Numbered from the stretch's first letter, positions 52,470 through 61,693 are shown. The stretch: DNA of 64,000 nt from Rhodococcus tibetensis (GCF_024438035.1 NZ_JANFQF010000028.1:18260-82259); one strand, 5' to 3'. A program made the numbers and translations. The notes: generated by a model from the letters alone, not told the origin.

Positions 52470-53833
52470 TCCTCGACCACCACCCATCGTCGGAGTTCGT
52501 TGATCGCGTTCGGATAGGACGTTGCGACAGCTTCCAGACCGTGCAACTCGCCGTACCCGCCGGTGAGGACTGTGAGCACGATCCCGGCGAAGATCACCCG
52601 GTGGTCGCGGGGAAGCTGGAGGATCGCTGGTGCCTGAATCGGCGTCGGTCGTACGTGCAGGCCATCCATGGTTGGTCGCGCCTGAACGCCGAATTGCCGC
52701 AGCAACTCGACGGTGGTGACAATTCGATCAGTGTCCTTGCCGCGTAGTTCCGATGCCTGCCCGATCCGAGTCTCTCCGTTGGCGAGAGTGGCGAGCGCGG
52801 CGATCATAGGCAGCTCGTCGATCGCGCTCTGCACCAATTCGGGATCGTCGATGTGCACCCCCCGCAGTTGATCCGCCGCTCGAATAGTGATGTTGGCCAA
52901 CTCCTCGGGGGTGTCGTGGTCGACCGCTGAGAAGTCGACTTCGGCGCCCATGGAGCGCAGGATACGAAAGAACCCGGTCCGACGTGAGTTGATGCAGACC
53001 TCACGTAGAACGAGCGGGCGCTCGCGGTGGGCAGATGCCAAGTGGACCGCGGCGAGAAACGCTGCGCCGGACGGGTCACCGGGTATCCGCAGAGAAAGTG
53101 GGCCCCATGCTCTGGGCTGAACGTGCAGGGTTAGCGGTGTCTCTTCTACCTCCACCCCGACCCAACGCAGCAGTCGTTCGGTGTGGTCGCGCGCTGCAAC
53201 TCGCCGGTGGATCACACTGGGGCCTTGCGCTAGAGCGGCAGCCAGCAGAGCAGCCGAAACCGGCTGCGCGGAGTGGACGTCGATCCGGGCTGATCCGCCT
53301 GGCAGGGGCCGGCCACGCACCTGAATCGGTAGGTGCCCGTTCGGCCCGATATCCACGATGTCTGCCCCCAGGGCGTGCAACGGTCCCACCACCTCGGCCA
53401 TCGGGCGCCGGCGTAACGCCGTGTTACCGGTTATGGTCACGTCCGCGTCGGATGCCGCGACCATTGCAGTGAGGAGCCGGGCCGTTGTCGCACTGTTGTC
53501 GACGTCCACGGTCAGGCTGGTGCTGGTGACCGCCTCCGGTCCTTGGCCCTGAATCTCGACAGCATCGTCACCGATCGGTCGAATGTTCACTCCGAGATCG
53601 GCCAGACAATCCAGGTTTCGCAGGAGATCACGGCAGTCAGCAAGATTCGACAGCCTGGATACACCATGCCCCGCCGCGGCCACGATGGTGGCCCGCTGCG
53701 ATATCGCCTTGTCCGGGTGTGGCACTGCCGTCAGCGGACCGAACCCGGGTTGATCCTGGACACCACAAAGGCGTATCCGATCCGACGGATGAGTGCGGGA
53801 CGGGAAGAGCTGGGTCGAAGGGATGTTACTCAC
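52466..53833 (-). CDS. EPSP synthase-like enolpyruvyltransferase
   Basis: A 455-aa AroA-fold protein. The PEP-binding segment is HPDKAISQRATIV (family PGDKSISHR), the second is DNSATTARLLTAM (family GNSGT), then RRRPMAEVVG, IDELPMIAALAT and ELRGKDTDRI. Ala stands where E. coli EPSPS has Gly96, a position where Ala is known to give glyphosate tolerance. The catalytic Glu of KETDR is Asp. It could attach an enolpyruvyl group to an intermediate, as NikO/PolA do in nikkomycin and polyoxin pathways, or serve as a resistant EPSP synthase. Its position inside the operon, with ATGA overlaps on both sides, argues for a biosynthetic or self-protection role. Confidence 0.85.
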   Translation of the reverse strand: MSNIPSTQLFPSRTHPSDRIRLCGVQDQPGFGPLTAVPHPDKAISQRATIVAAAGHGVSRLSNLADCRDLLRNLDCLADLGVNIRPIGDDAVEIQGQGPEAVTSTSLTVDVDNSATTARLLTAMVAASDADVTITGNTALRRRPMAEVVGPLHALGADIVDIGPNGHLPIQVRGRPLPGGSARIDVHSAQPVSAALLAAALAQGPSVIHRRVAARDHTERLLRWVGVEVEETPLTLHVQPRAWGPLSLRIPGDPSGAAFLAAVHLASAHRERPLVLREVCINSRRTGFFRILRSMGAEVDFSAVDHDTPEELANITIRAADQLRGVHIDDPELVQSAIDELPMIAALATLANGETRIGQASELRGKDTDRIVTTVELLRQFGVQARPTMDGLHVRPTPIQAPAILQLPRDHRVIFAGIVLTVLTGGYGELHGLEAVATSYPNAINELRRWVVVEE

Positions 53834-55038
53834 GATGTTCTGCTCAGCTCGGAGATCACGTCGTTGTCATCCTTAGGGTTGTCGACCTCCGCGCCGGGCA
53901 GCGGAGCGTGCGGTACGGCGCCAGGGAATTGGCGGGCGTAGGAGGCATACCGGTTCACTTTGCGCTGCAGCCCCAGGCTTTCTGCCGGAACGAACTCAGA
54001 GGGAGTCAGGTGGAGATCGCCGCGGTCGACAGCGCGCGCCACTGCGGTAGCTCCGGATTGGGTCCGTGTTACCAGAAGCGAGAGCTTTTCCGGGGCAGCC
54101 TCACCCTCGGCTGTCGCCTTGCTGGTGCGGAAAATATTTGCGTCACCGTCGGCGACGGAGATGTCTGCTAGACCGCTCCACCAATCCGGACAGCTTTGGC
54201 ATCGGAATGTTTTATGCTCGCGAAAAGCCAGCACGAGCTTGTGAAATGGAAGGGAGTGTGTCTCACCTCCGCCGTCCCAGGCGGTGAAGGCACCCGGATA
54301 GTCGCCGTGTCGGTACCGCATTCTGGTGACATCGGTGAGAGGGAGCCGCAATTGGTCCTGGATCAGATGTTCCGTACCAGTACGCAGGGTGTTGGAGGAA
54401 CAGGCGAGTTCGATGGTCAACGCGACCTTGGCGGCGGGCCCGTCCGGGTCGGACCGCCGCCATTTTTGAATAGCCTGAATCTGGCAGGCCAGTCCGACGA
54501 CCGCAATCCGTTCCAGGGTGGTGTCACGAAGAAGTTGAAGGTTGGGGGTGATGCAATAGCTGGCTTGTGCGGTTTCGAGCAATTCAGCGTCGCTGGTAAC
54601 GATGCGTGGGACCGGTACCCAAGGGCGCTGTTCGTCCCGACCGATCACCAGGCATCCGTCGACGAGGCCTGAGTGCAGCGATGAGGCCAGCAGCGAGGTG
54701 ACTGCGCCACCGGCTGACGCGGCTCCTCGGATCGTCTCGTCAGTAGCGGCTGCTAGGTATGTCTGGCCCATCACCCCCGTCCATCGCTCGCTCTCGGTTC
54801 GGCGGCGACCGAACAGGATCGTTTCCGACGCGGCCACGTCGGTGTATTTACCTGGACATACGGAAAGGCATTCGTTGCAGCTACCGCAATCGATCGCGGT
54901 TACTCCTGCGCCTAGGTGAGGGACAATGGCATCGACCGAGATTTCCAGAAGGCGCGGACTGCACGCGGCCACGCAGGCACCACAGCTGGTGCACAGATTC
55001 TGATCGAGGATCTCATTCTTCAATTCGAGAAACGTCAT
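53830..55038 (-). CDS. FrhB-family Fe-S flavoprotein (coenzyme F420 hydrogenase beta-like)
   Basis: A 402-aa protein. Two ferredoxin-like cysteine clusters near the N-terminus (CTSCGACVAACSP and CGSCNECLSVCPG) should bind two [4Fe-4S] clusters. The FrhB N-domain starts around IRGAASAGGAVTSLLASSL, and the C-domain has Cys pairs in FRCQSCPDWWSGLADISVAD. FrhB proteins move electrons between Fe-S clusters, FAD and F420 or other acceptors; stand-alone members occur with sugar and natural-product genes and reduce unknown substrates. Start ATG 55038 gives an ATGA overlap with the methyltransferase; codons upstream to 55095 are its neighbour's. Confidence 0.82.
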   Translation of the reverse strand: MTFLELKNEILDQNLCTSCGACVAACSPRLLEISVDAIVPHLGAGVTAIDCGSCNECLSVCPGKYTDVAASETILFGRRRTESERWTGVMGQTYLAAATDETIRGAASAGGAVTSLLASSLHSGLVDGCLVIGRDEQRPWVPVPRIVTSDAELLETAQASYCITPNLQLLRDTTLERIAVVGLACQIQAIQKWRRSDPDGPAAKVALTIELACSSNTLRTGTEHLIQDQLRLPLTDVTRMRYRHGDYPGAFTAWDGGGETHSLPFHKLVLAFREHKTFRCQSCPDWWSGLADISVADGDANIFRTSKATAEGEAAPEKLSLLVTRTQSGATAVARAVDRGDLHLTPSEFVPAESLGLQRKVNRYASYARQFPGAVPHAPLPGAEVDNPKDDNDVISELSRTS

Positions 55039-56144
55039 GGTTGGGGACAGTTCCCCGTGTTGGATGCGCGATCCAGTCCGGGCGACAGTGAGCATGTCTG
55101 TTGGGCAGAGGCACGAGCCAACCTAACCTCGTCGAGGTAATCGGGCCAGTCCACGCTGCCCTTGTTCTCACCCACCGGGGGCAGCGTCCGAGCAAGTGCT
55201 GTCCGCCGAAACTCTGACAATGGCGCTTTCGAGACCGTGACCAAGAGGTTGTGTAGGTGTGTGAAACCTGCTGCACGCAGGGACTTCCGCCAGTCGTTGG
55301 CAGTGGATAGGTCCCCGAAGACATCGATGAAATCCTCGATCGGCGCCGGCGCCGGAAAAATTGTCTGCACGTCGATCCGGACTGATTCTTGGTGGTAATC
55401 TGCGACGAGCAGGCGCTCGAGCTCGCTGAAGGCGAATGGGCCCACAGAGATCGAGACCAAGCAGAACGTACCGCCCTTCGCGAGGAGTGCAGTGCGGCGT
55501 TCGAGCAAGAGCCGGATGAAGTCCAGCCCGTCTTGGCCGCTCGCACCGCTACGCATGAACTGCGTGTCCGGGGGCACCGGAACGAACGGCGGGTTGCTGA
55601 CCATCAGATCGAAGGGGGCATCGGACTCGAGCTCGGCAAAGTCGGTCAGCACTACCCCGTCGGTAGGAAGTCCGTTGAGTGCGAGATTAAATCGGGCCAT
55701 ATCGGTTGCACGAGGGTTGATGTCTACGGAAACTACTGAAGTCGCGCCTCGTCGGAACGCAGCAACGGTTTGGACGCCTGAACCAGTGCCTACGTCCAGC
55801 ACCCGCCCTTCACGGCAGTCGGGCAAAGTCTGTGCACGCAGCAGGGACTCGTTGTCCGAGAGGTACAGCACCCGGTCTTCGCCGACGTAATCAGCCCGGT
55901 CGGTGAAAATGAAGTCGGTGCCCACACGTGAGCACCGTGCGTGGAAGGTGACTGTTCCGTCCGCTTCTTCGGCCAGTCGGGCATCGACGAAGGCAGAGAG
56001 TACCTCCGCCGCGGGAACTGCTTCCCCGGATACGAGCGCTCGAAAGTAGAGGGGGTAGTCGGTCTCTACGAGTCGTCGCAGGTGGGGCTTCAGTTCCGCT
56101 GCGTGCTCTACATTGAGGGTGCTGGGCGCAAACGTCATCGTCAT
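55035..56144 (-). CDS. SAM-dependent methyltransferase (NPPF-type)
   Basis: A 369-aa methyltransferase. An N-terminal domain of about 110 residues leads to the SAM-binding motif VLDVGTGSGVQTVAAF, acidic motif VVSVDINPRATDM and the catalytic SNPPFVPVP. The NPPF motif is usual in enzymes methylating planar nitrogen (glutamine or adenine), but also appears in natural-product methyltransferases. Target probably N or O of the product; not resolved. The start overlaps the carbamoyltransferase stop by 4 nt. The last 20 residues after LDEVRLARASAQQT are variable. Confidence 0.82.
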   Translation of the reverse strand: MTMTFAPSTLNVEHAAELKPHLRRLVETDYPLYFRALVSGEAVPAAEVLSAFVDARLAEEADGTVTFHARCSRVGTDFIFTDRADYVGEDRVLYLSDNESLLRAQTLPDCREGRVLDVGTGSGVQTVAAFRRGATSVVSVDINPRATDMARFNLALNGLPTDGVVLTDFAELESDAPFDLMVSNPPFVPVPPDTQFMRSGASGQDGLDFIRLLLERRTALLAKGGTFCLVSISVGPFAFSELERLLVADYHQESVRIDVQTIFPAPAPIEDFIDVFGDLSTANDWRKSLRAAGFTHLHNLLVTVSKAPLSEFRRTALARTLPPVGENKGSVDWPDYLDEVRLARASAQQTCSLSPGLDRASNTGNCPQP

Positions 56145-58099
56145 ACTCCTGACTGGTTGACCTTGGTGACCCGGTGTCCATCTATGTAGAGGACGTCGAT
56201 CGGCAGTTCCAAGAAAGTGGCCAAGGCATCCGCCGGGCTGTCCACGATGGGCTCACCGGGGCCGTTGAAAGAGGTGTTCATGAGGACCGGCACTCCGGTT
56301 TCCTCTGCGAACCGGGACAGGAGGCGGTGGATGCCTCCAGCCTCCGAATCGACGGTTTGGATCCTGGACGTGCCGTCGATGTGTTTGACCGCGGGAATGT
56401 TGCCTTCGGATACGTCGGCGTTGAACAGCATGTATGGGGAGGGCAGCGGTAGCCCGCGAAACCAATCTGCTGCACGGTCTTCCAGCACTACTGGGGCGAA
56501 CGGACGCCAGCTCTCACGGCCCTTGACCTGGTTCACTCTGGCCCAGTTTTCGGCGGCGCGTGGGTCGACCAATAGCGAGCGGTGGCACAACGCTCGGGGT
56601 CCTACCTCGCTCGCACCCTCGAACCATGCGACTACGCACCCGGCCAGCAGATCTTCGACGGCACGGTCTGCAATGTCCTCGGACGCCAGTGGTGTCACGG
56701 TGAGTTCACCAGCGGCCACGGCGAGTGCATCGACAACTTGTTGAGGGGTGAAGCGGCGCCCGACGTATGCCGAGTGACGTTCGCCGAATTCCACTTCTGC
56801 TCCGAGGAGTGAGTGATGGACGACAAGGGCAGCGCCGACGGCAATTCCGCTGTCGTCGCAGGTCGGCTCGACATGGACCTGCTTGAACCCGCTGTGCTCG
56901 GCGATCTGAGTGTTGGAAGGGCAGTTCAACGCTGTACCGCCGGTCAGGCACAAGTTCGTTGCCGGCAAGTCGGCGCGCTGCAGCAGTTGCGCGAGGGTCG
57001 CTACCGCCCTAGCTCGGACCTCCTCGAAAAGTTGCTGTGTACTAGCCGCAATGTCGGCGTTGATAGGTTCGGTCGCAGATTCCGGTCGGCCGAGGACGGA
57101 CAAATCGTAGCCTTGTTCGCTGGCTCGCGCTCGGCAGAAGACGAGCCACGAGCTGGCTAAATCTTCGATCCCTGCAGCTTGAGCGTCCCAGTAGTTTCCG
57201 ATGAATTTGTCGTCGGCGAATGCGGGTTTTCCGTATGCGGCTAACCCCATCAGCTTGCCAGCCGGCCCGATATGTCCCAAGCCGAGCGCCTGCCCGACGC
57301 GGTCATACATTGCACCGAGGTTGAGATGGTGGGGAGCTATAGGGTACAGCGCTTTTCCGTTGCCATAGTAGAACATACCCCCGTGGTACGACTGACCGTT
57401 CGCGTGACCGTCGTGGCTGAGTACCGCAGCTTGCGCGAAGCCCGAGGTGTAGTAGCTGTTCGCGGCGTGAGCAAGGTGATGGTGGATCAGGTATCCGGGA
57501 AATGCCTGCCCAAGGAGAGTCACCTCGAGGGGCAGGTGGAAGCCGTATCGGAGGTTGGCCTCTAGCTGAACTGTGCGCTGACCGATTTCCGCGAGACCGG
57601 CGCCCTCGTCCCAGTGGGGGCGGGTGATGAAGCTGTCCACGAAGGGAACTGTGTCTTCGGGACTAAAGCGACCCATAGCATAATCTGGGAACATCGCCGA
57701 GAATGCGCTGGACAGCCAGGATCCGGCTAGTTCCCCTGAGGGGAGAAAAGGTGCCAGTCCGCGAGTTCCCAGGTGTTCGAAGGTCAATTGCTCGGCGCTG
57801 ATCTGGTCGAGGAACGAGCAAGGCACCCCAAATGAATCTTCACGGGTCAATTGCAGGGAGAACGAGGTCGGTTCATCGAATAGCAGCTCGACACCTTGGG
57901 TGGAGGAAACCGCCACTGCATCGATATCGCTCAGCGTGATCCCTCCTGCGTCCAGCGCTGCCTGCACGATTGCTGTGTCTAAACCTCCGGCGTGCTTCAC
58001 CCTGGTCAGTCGCTCGCGTACGAGGTGAACCAGGACACGCCCGTCTCGCACAACCGCAACACCTGAGTCGTGCCCAAAATGCAAACCCAACAACAACAC
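56141..58099 (-). CDS. O-carbamoyltransferase (NodU/CmcH family)
   Basis: A 652-aa two-domain enzyme transferring a carbamoyl group from carbamoyl phosphate via an adenylate to a hydroxyl. It starts LLLGLHFGHDSGVAVV. The Kae1-like ATP-binding half includes HHHLAHAANSYYTSGFA, and the C-terminal half has CLTGGTALNCPSNTQ and GASEVGPRALCHRSLL. Relatives act in Nod factor, cephamycin, novobiocin and ansamycin pathways, so the final product likely bears a carbamate. It is the first gene of the operon: GTG 58099 follows GAGGAG 5 nt upstream. Nothing on the same strand lies just upstream, so the promoter must be in 58100-58650. Confidence 0.9.
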   Translation of the reverse strand: MLLLGLHFGHDSGVAVVRDGRVLVHLVRERLTRVKHAGGLDTAIVQAALDAGGITLSDIDAVAVSSTQGVELLFDEPTSFSLQLTREDSFGVPCSFLDQISAEQLTFEHLGTRGLAPFLPSGELAGSWLSSAFSAMFPDYAMGRFSPEDTVPFVDSFITRPHWDEGAGLAEIGQRTVQLEANLRYGFHLPLEVTLLGQAFPGYLIHHHLAHAANSYYTSGFAQAAVLSHDGHANGQSYHGGMFYYGNGKALYPIAPHHLNLGAMYDRVGQALGLGHIGPAGKLMGLAAYGKPAFADDKFIGNYWDAQAAGIEDLASSWLVFCRARASEQGYDLSVLGRPESATEPINADIAASTQQLFEEVRARAVATLAQLLQRADLPATNLCLTGGTALNCPSNTQIAEHSGFKQVHVEPTCDDSGIAVGAALVVHHSLLGAEVEFGERHSAYVGRRFTPQQVVDALAVAAGELTVTPLASEDIADRAVEDLLAGCVVAWFEGASEVGPRALCHRSLLVDPRAAENWARVNQVKGRESWRPFAPVVLEDRAADWFRGLPLPSPYMLFNADVSEGNIPAVKHIDGTSRIQTVDSEAGGIHRLLSRFAEETGVPVLMNTSFNGPGEPIVDSPADALATFLELPIDVLYIDGHRVTKVNQSGV

Positions 58100-59251
58100 T
58101 TAAACTCCTCAAGCTGAAGGCTCTGCGCGAAAGCGCAGTCTGAGATGGGACCGTTCCTGGCGGGTTCGATTCACATAGGGGAATCCGTGCTTGGACCGGG
58201 GGCTGCTGTAGCCCAACTAGTTCCTTCTAACTCGCCCCCACGATTAGTTCCGACTCGTCGCCGTGCATCGCATCGGCGTTACAGTCGCAATTCACCACGA
58301 CAGGTGCTATCACCCGATCGTCACCGACGATTCACCTTAGCTGATCTGTCGTCCAATCACTCGAATTCCCCCTCTTCACAACACTGTTCACCTCGCCGTG
58401 TGCAGCGGTTTACATGCAAGAAACATGGGCGCCAAGCATTCCGATGCGTATGCGCGCGGAGTTAAGGCAGCTGGAAAAACGCGTGAGAGGTTTGGTGGGA
58501 CTGAGCTATACCGCCGGGCCGCGAATTGAAGCCCCAAAGAATTCCATCCCACCCCCAGTTGGTTACCCCCGTAAGCTCTAGGAACTTGATGCGCGGCACG
58601 ATGCTGCAGTAGCCGCGGATCACTCTAGTGTCGCTAGTCGCCACTCGAAGACGCCGCCACACTGGTTGCCGAATTTATCACCAAGAACCTTCGCTCACAA
58701 ACTTCCCCGCGACGAGTGGATGGCAGGAGAGCGAGGAAGTAGCCCGAGGTTCAACTGCAGGTCGCAGCCCAGGTTGTTCTGGTGTTATGCCACATGTGCC
58801 TCAGCAACCAGCGCCGGCGCGTCGACAACGCCAAGTTCTTCTCGGTCGAGGGACGTCGAGAAGCTTACCGACGAACGCGCTCCATGAACTGCTCTTGAAG
58901 GTGGTGCAATCAGAACATCTTCGTTCTCACTCAGGGGGTAATCGGCGTTCAAGGAAGTCAGTTCCTTGTGTGCCGAAGTCAACCGAACTTGCAGATAGTC
59001 GGTCAGTCGCTAGCCCGGATCCCTACATCAGGTTGGCATTACCCAGGGCGCGACTGGTCCACGGGCTCGGGCTATGGGGCCGATTCGCGACCATCAAACA
59101 ACGATCAACGATCCGCGGTTGATTGTCGAGCGGCTCTCCCTTTCAATCGAGCTGACTGGACCCGAAGAGCTGACCGCTGCAGCCACTTGTCGGTAGCGGT
59201 GTGAATACTCGACCCCTCCACGCTTGACCACTCACGCCAGGAGAAGCACTG
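58100..59251. other. Gene-poor region with operon promoter
   Basis: About 1150 nt without a supported gene. It must hold the promoter of the 18-gene operon just upstream of GTG 58099. Base composition is lower in GC than surrounding genes, typical of island edges. Open frames such as 58628-59122 have no recognisable similarity and a codon pattern unlike proteins. Confidence 0.5.
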
Positions 59252-59673
59252 ATGCAGCTTCGGACCCGTCCGGTCACAGCCACTTTCGCCGCCACCCTCA
59301 CCGCCGCGGCTGTGGCCTTGTCGGGGTGCTCCGCCGCCGACGCGTTCCCGGCGGGATCGAATGACCCCGGCGCCCCCGCACCGACCGCACCCGCCTTCGA
59401 TACGGCGGCCGCTCTGACTAAGCTCGACACCCTCGCGGTCAAGGACCCTGCCCCGAAAACCGGTTAAGCCGTGAGCAGTTCGGCCCGTCGTGGTTCGACG
59501 ACAACGGTGTCGAGGGCGCTACAACCGCTGCGGGAGGCCGTCTCGGCTTCCCCGCGAGGGATGAATTCGCCGTGTCTGGGAATCCGACACTTGTCCAGGC
59601 CAATTTCGAACGCGGTTGGATCGATACAACTTCAACACAGGGCAAACTACTGCCTCGTAGGCTGCAGATTTGA
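59252..59673 (+). pseudogene. Frameshifted secreted HNH/LGFP-type protein remnant
   Basis: The ORF begins with a lipoprotein signal (AVALSGCSAADAFPAG) and ends at a stop after PAPKTG. A one-base shift continues the same protein as LSREQFGPSWFDDNGVEG, which resembles the KTGYSREQFG stretch found in secreted HNH-nuclease-family proteins. Then GGRLGFPARDEFAV and FERGWIDTT match an LGFP repeat. So an originally longer secreted protein has been broken by a frameshift near 59462 and probably by deletion. Confidence 0.5.
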
Positions 59674-59768
59674 CTGCCGGAATCCAGCGTGGCGGTGTCA
59701 CCGCAAGCGGGCCCGCTGCCACGCTGGAACCTACACGGGAGTGAACCGTCTCGGATTTCTTGCCGCTC

Positions 59769-60287
59769 CTATATCGGTGACGGCTCCGGTTGTGGAGTCG
59801 ACGGATGAGCGTAGTACGCCGCCTCGAATTCGTCCGGAGGGACATATCCGAGACGGTTGTGGAGGCGACTGCGATTGAACCAGTCGACCCACTCCATCGT
59901 GGCGTACTCGACGTCCTCGACGGACTTGTAGGGACCCGGATGGAACGGGTTGTCTTTGGCGATTACTTCGGTTTTGAACAACCCGATCGTGCTCTCGGCG
60001 AGTGCATTGTCGTAGGCGTCGCCGATGCTGCCGATCGACGCAGCGATACCCTCCAGCACAGGGGTTTCCGCGAAGGAGATGGAAGTGTTCTGACTGCCCG
60101 CATCGCTATGGTGGATCAATCCTGCACCGACCGGGTGGCCGGTGTGGTCACGTCGCCACAGCGCCATCCGCAATGCGGTGGTGACCATCGCGGTGTCCTT
60201 GACCCGCGTGCGGGGGACGAGTTCCCTCGCGAAGGAAATCGAGGCGGACTTCAAGATCTCGTTGGCTTCACGGAGGTCGAGTTCGCC
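59769..60287 (-). mobile_element. Truncated IS3-family transposase remnant
   Basis: About 172 codons in one frame. The 5' end is an OrfA tail (LDLREANEILKSASISFARE), fused directly to the OrfB C-terminal half, which includes LIHHSDAGSQNTSISFAET, SIGSIGDAYDNALAESTIGL and EWVDWFNRSRLHNRLGYVPP. The second Asp (HHSDAG) and the Glu (AEST) of the DDE triad are visible, but the first part of OrfB is deleted, so it cannot transpose. No terminal inverted repeats were recognised. It interrupts a toxin-like gene at 60288. Confidence 0.75.
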
Positions 60288-60729
60288 GCGGCCGTTACCC
60301 CGGTCGGCAGCCATTCCGTAAATGAGCGCACCGGCCGCCAGAATTCCCAGGGCCACGGCAACTGGTATCCCTACTCCGGTTTCTGCTGTACCCGCTGAGG
60401 CCATGGCAAGCCCTGCCGCCGCCGACGTTGCCGCATTTCCTGGCGGCGTGGGGTTCGGCTCGGCATCACTCGCAGCGGAGTCAGAGGATGAGGCCATTCC
60501 AAGGTCGATTTGGCCGTTTCCGTCGCACGGCGGCAGCACCGTCGAAGGGTAGGGGAATGTCGGCCTCTTCGGCTTCCCTGGCACGGGGGTCGCGGTTGAG
60601 GTTGTCCAACGCCTGCTGCGGGTATCCCTCGGTGTTGGAGTCGGATGTACTCCGCGTCTTGTCGAACGTGCACTTACCCGCGGCCACATCCAGAACACGA
60701 TCTGGAAAGGAAACGCCACTAGAGGTCAA
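60288..60729 (-). pseudogene. Decayed paralogue of the toxin gene at 62423-63877
   Basis: Minus-strand frames read DVAAGKCTFDKTRSTSDS and later DIPLPFDGAA, and, after a frame change, GNGQIDLGMASSS. These align with DVAASKSAFGKSRASDDT, VPLPLGGAA and GTIDLGDDTG in the toxin-like protein at 62423-63877. The match is therefore a frameshifted copy of its middle part. The copy ends in a hydrophobic stretch (VAVALGILAAGALIYG) cut by the IS3 fragment. Confidence 0.6.
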
Positions 60730-60804
60730 TCCACGTGTCGGTCGCGTTTGCTTACCCCGGTCGCGTCACCTCGATCGCCTACTCTGAGGGGTTGCCGACG
60801 TCGT

Positions 60805-61307
60805 TCAGGCGTCGGTGTCCGGTTCTTGCTGCCATGTCCGCGGTTCACCCGGCGAACCGTCGACAAGCGAATACTCGATGATCGTCACCGAGATTTCGGT
60901 CAGGTCCGCGATCTCGAAGTTGCCCCGGTAGAGGGGGAACTGTACATCGAAATATGTGTCGCATTCGATCTCCGGTTGAGCTAGAAGCCAATTCCGAAAC
61001 TCGATATCTTGTGGCACCACACTCAGGTCAGCCGATACCCTCGACCCCTGAACACCGTGGATCCCACACGGGCGCCCCTTCCACATCGCGGAGCATTTAC
61101 GCCGGAACGCCCGATCGAGCTCACTCAACGCCGCCAACTTGTGAGCCCCTTGCGATTGGAGGTGAACCCCTCCGGATACGGGCCCGGCCCGTGCGCCACC
61201 AACACCACTTCACCATCGGAAGGTGCGTTCACCGTCTCGTATTCGAACCCGCGAAAGACAGCGAACGTCTTACTCGGCCCGAACCCAGGGGGAAGGACAA
61301 CGCTCAT
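60805..61307 (-). pseudogene. Hypothetical protein split by a frameshift (immunity-like position)
   Basis: Two overlapping minus-strand frames seem to form one protein. The first, 61125-61307, starts MSVVLPPGFGPSKTFAVF with an ATGA overlap to the preceding gene. The second, 60805-61137, continues ALSELDRAFRRKCSAMWKG and later EFRNWLLAQPEIECDTYFDV. Neither part has a recognisable family and the second lacks a good start, so a frameshift near 61130-61160 is the simplest explanation; two separate small genes remain possible. Gene order places it in a row of small genes after the toxin. Confidence 0.4.
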
Positions 61308-61693
61308 TTCGGGCTAACCTCGATCCATTCCATACTTCTATCCAAAATACGGACCACTTGCTCGCTGCCATTGGCGGCGACACGCACGAGCCGCGCACCG
61401 GGCTGCATCACAGATCGTTCCGGGATGTCGAACTCGGGGATAAGGCCGTTGATGCTCGCGGTCCAGCCGCTGCCGGTGAACGGCCACTCAAAAGCCGTGC
61501 CCGATGGCGTTCCCGCCAGCAGGCCGGTCAGTTCGTCGTCCGGGACCACAAGGGTGACATCCTCGAGCCGGTATCGGTGGGCGTAGACGGCATCGTCTTC
61601 TGCACTGAACGGGTCACGGGGGCAGTCTAATTGGAGGGCACTCGTGAAACACTCTCGGGGTGGCGCAGTGGACGCAACCACGACAATGTTCAT
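61304..61693 (-). CDS. Small hypothetical protein, possible immunity factor
   Basis: About 129 aa from ATG 61693 (the frame is open to 61732). No named family is recognised. Visible parts are YRLEDVTLVVPDDELTGLL and PGARLVRVAANGSEQVVRI. No good ribosome site precedes the start, and the first 25 residues look unlike a protein, so the true start may be later. It overlaps the next gene by 4 nt. Its place in a series of small genes downstream of a polymorphic toxin suggests an immunity protein. Confidence 0.4.
   Translation of the reverse strand: MNIVVVASTAPPRECFTSALQLDCPRDPFSAEDDAVYAHRYRLEDVTLVVPDDELTGLLAGTPSGTAFEWPFTGSGWTASINGLIPEFDIPERSVMQPGARLVRVAANGSEQVVRILDRSMEWIEVSPK

Noticed and set aside
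58628..59122. 164-codon plus-strand frame upstream of the toxin region
   Set aside because: Stops and starts are by chance in a lower-GC stretch; the translation shows no protein-like pattern.
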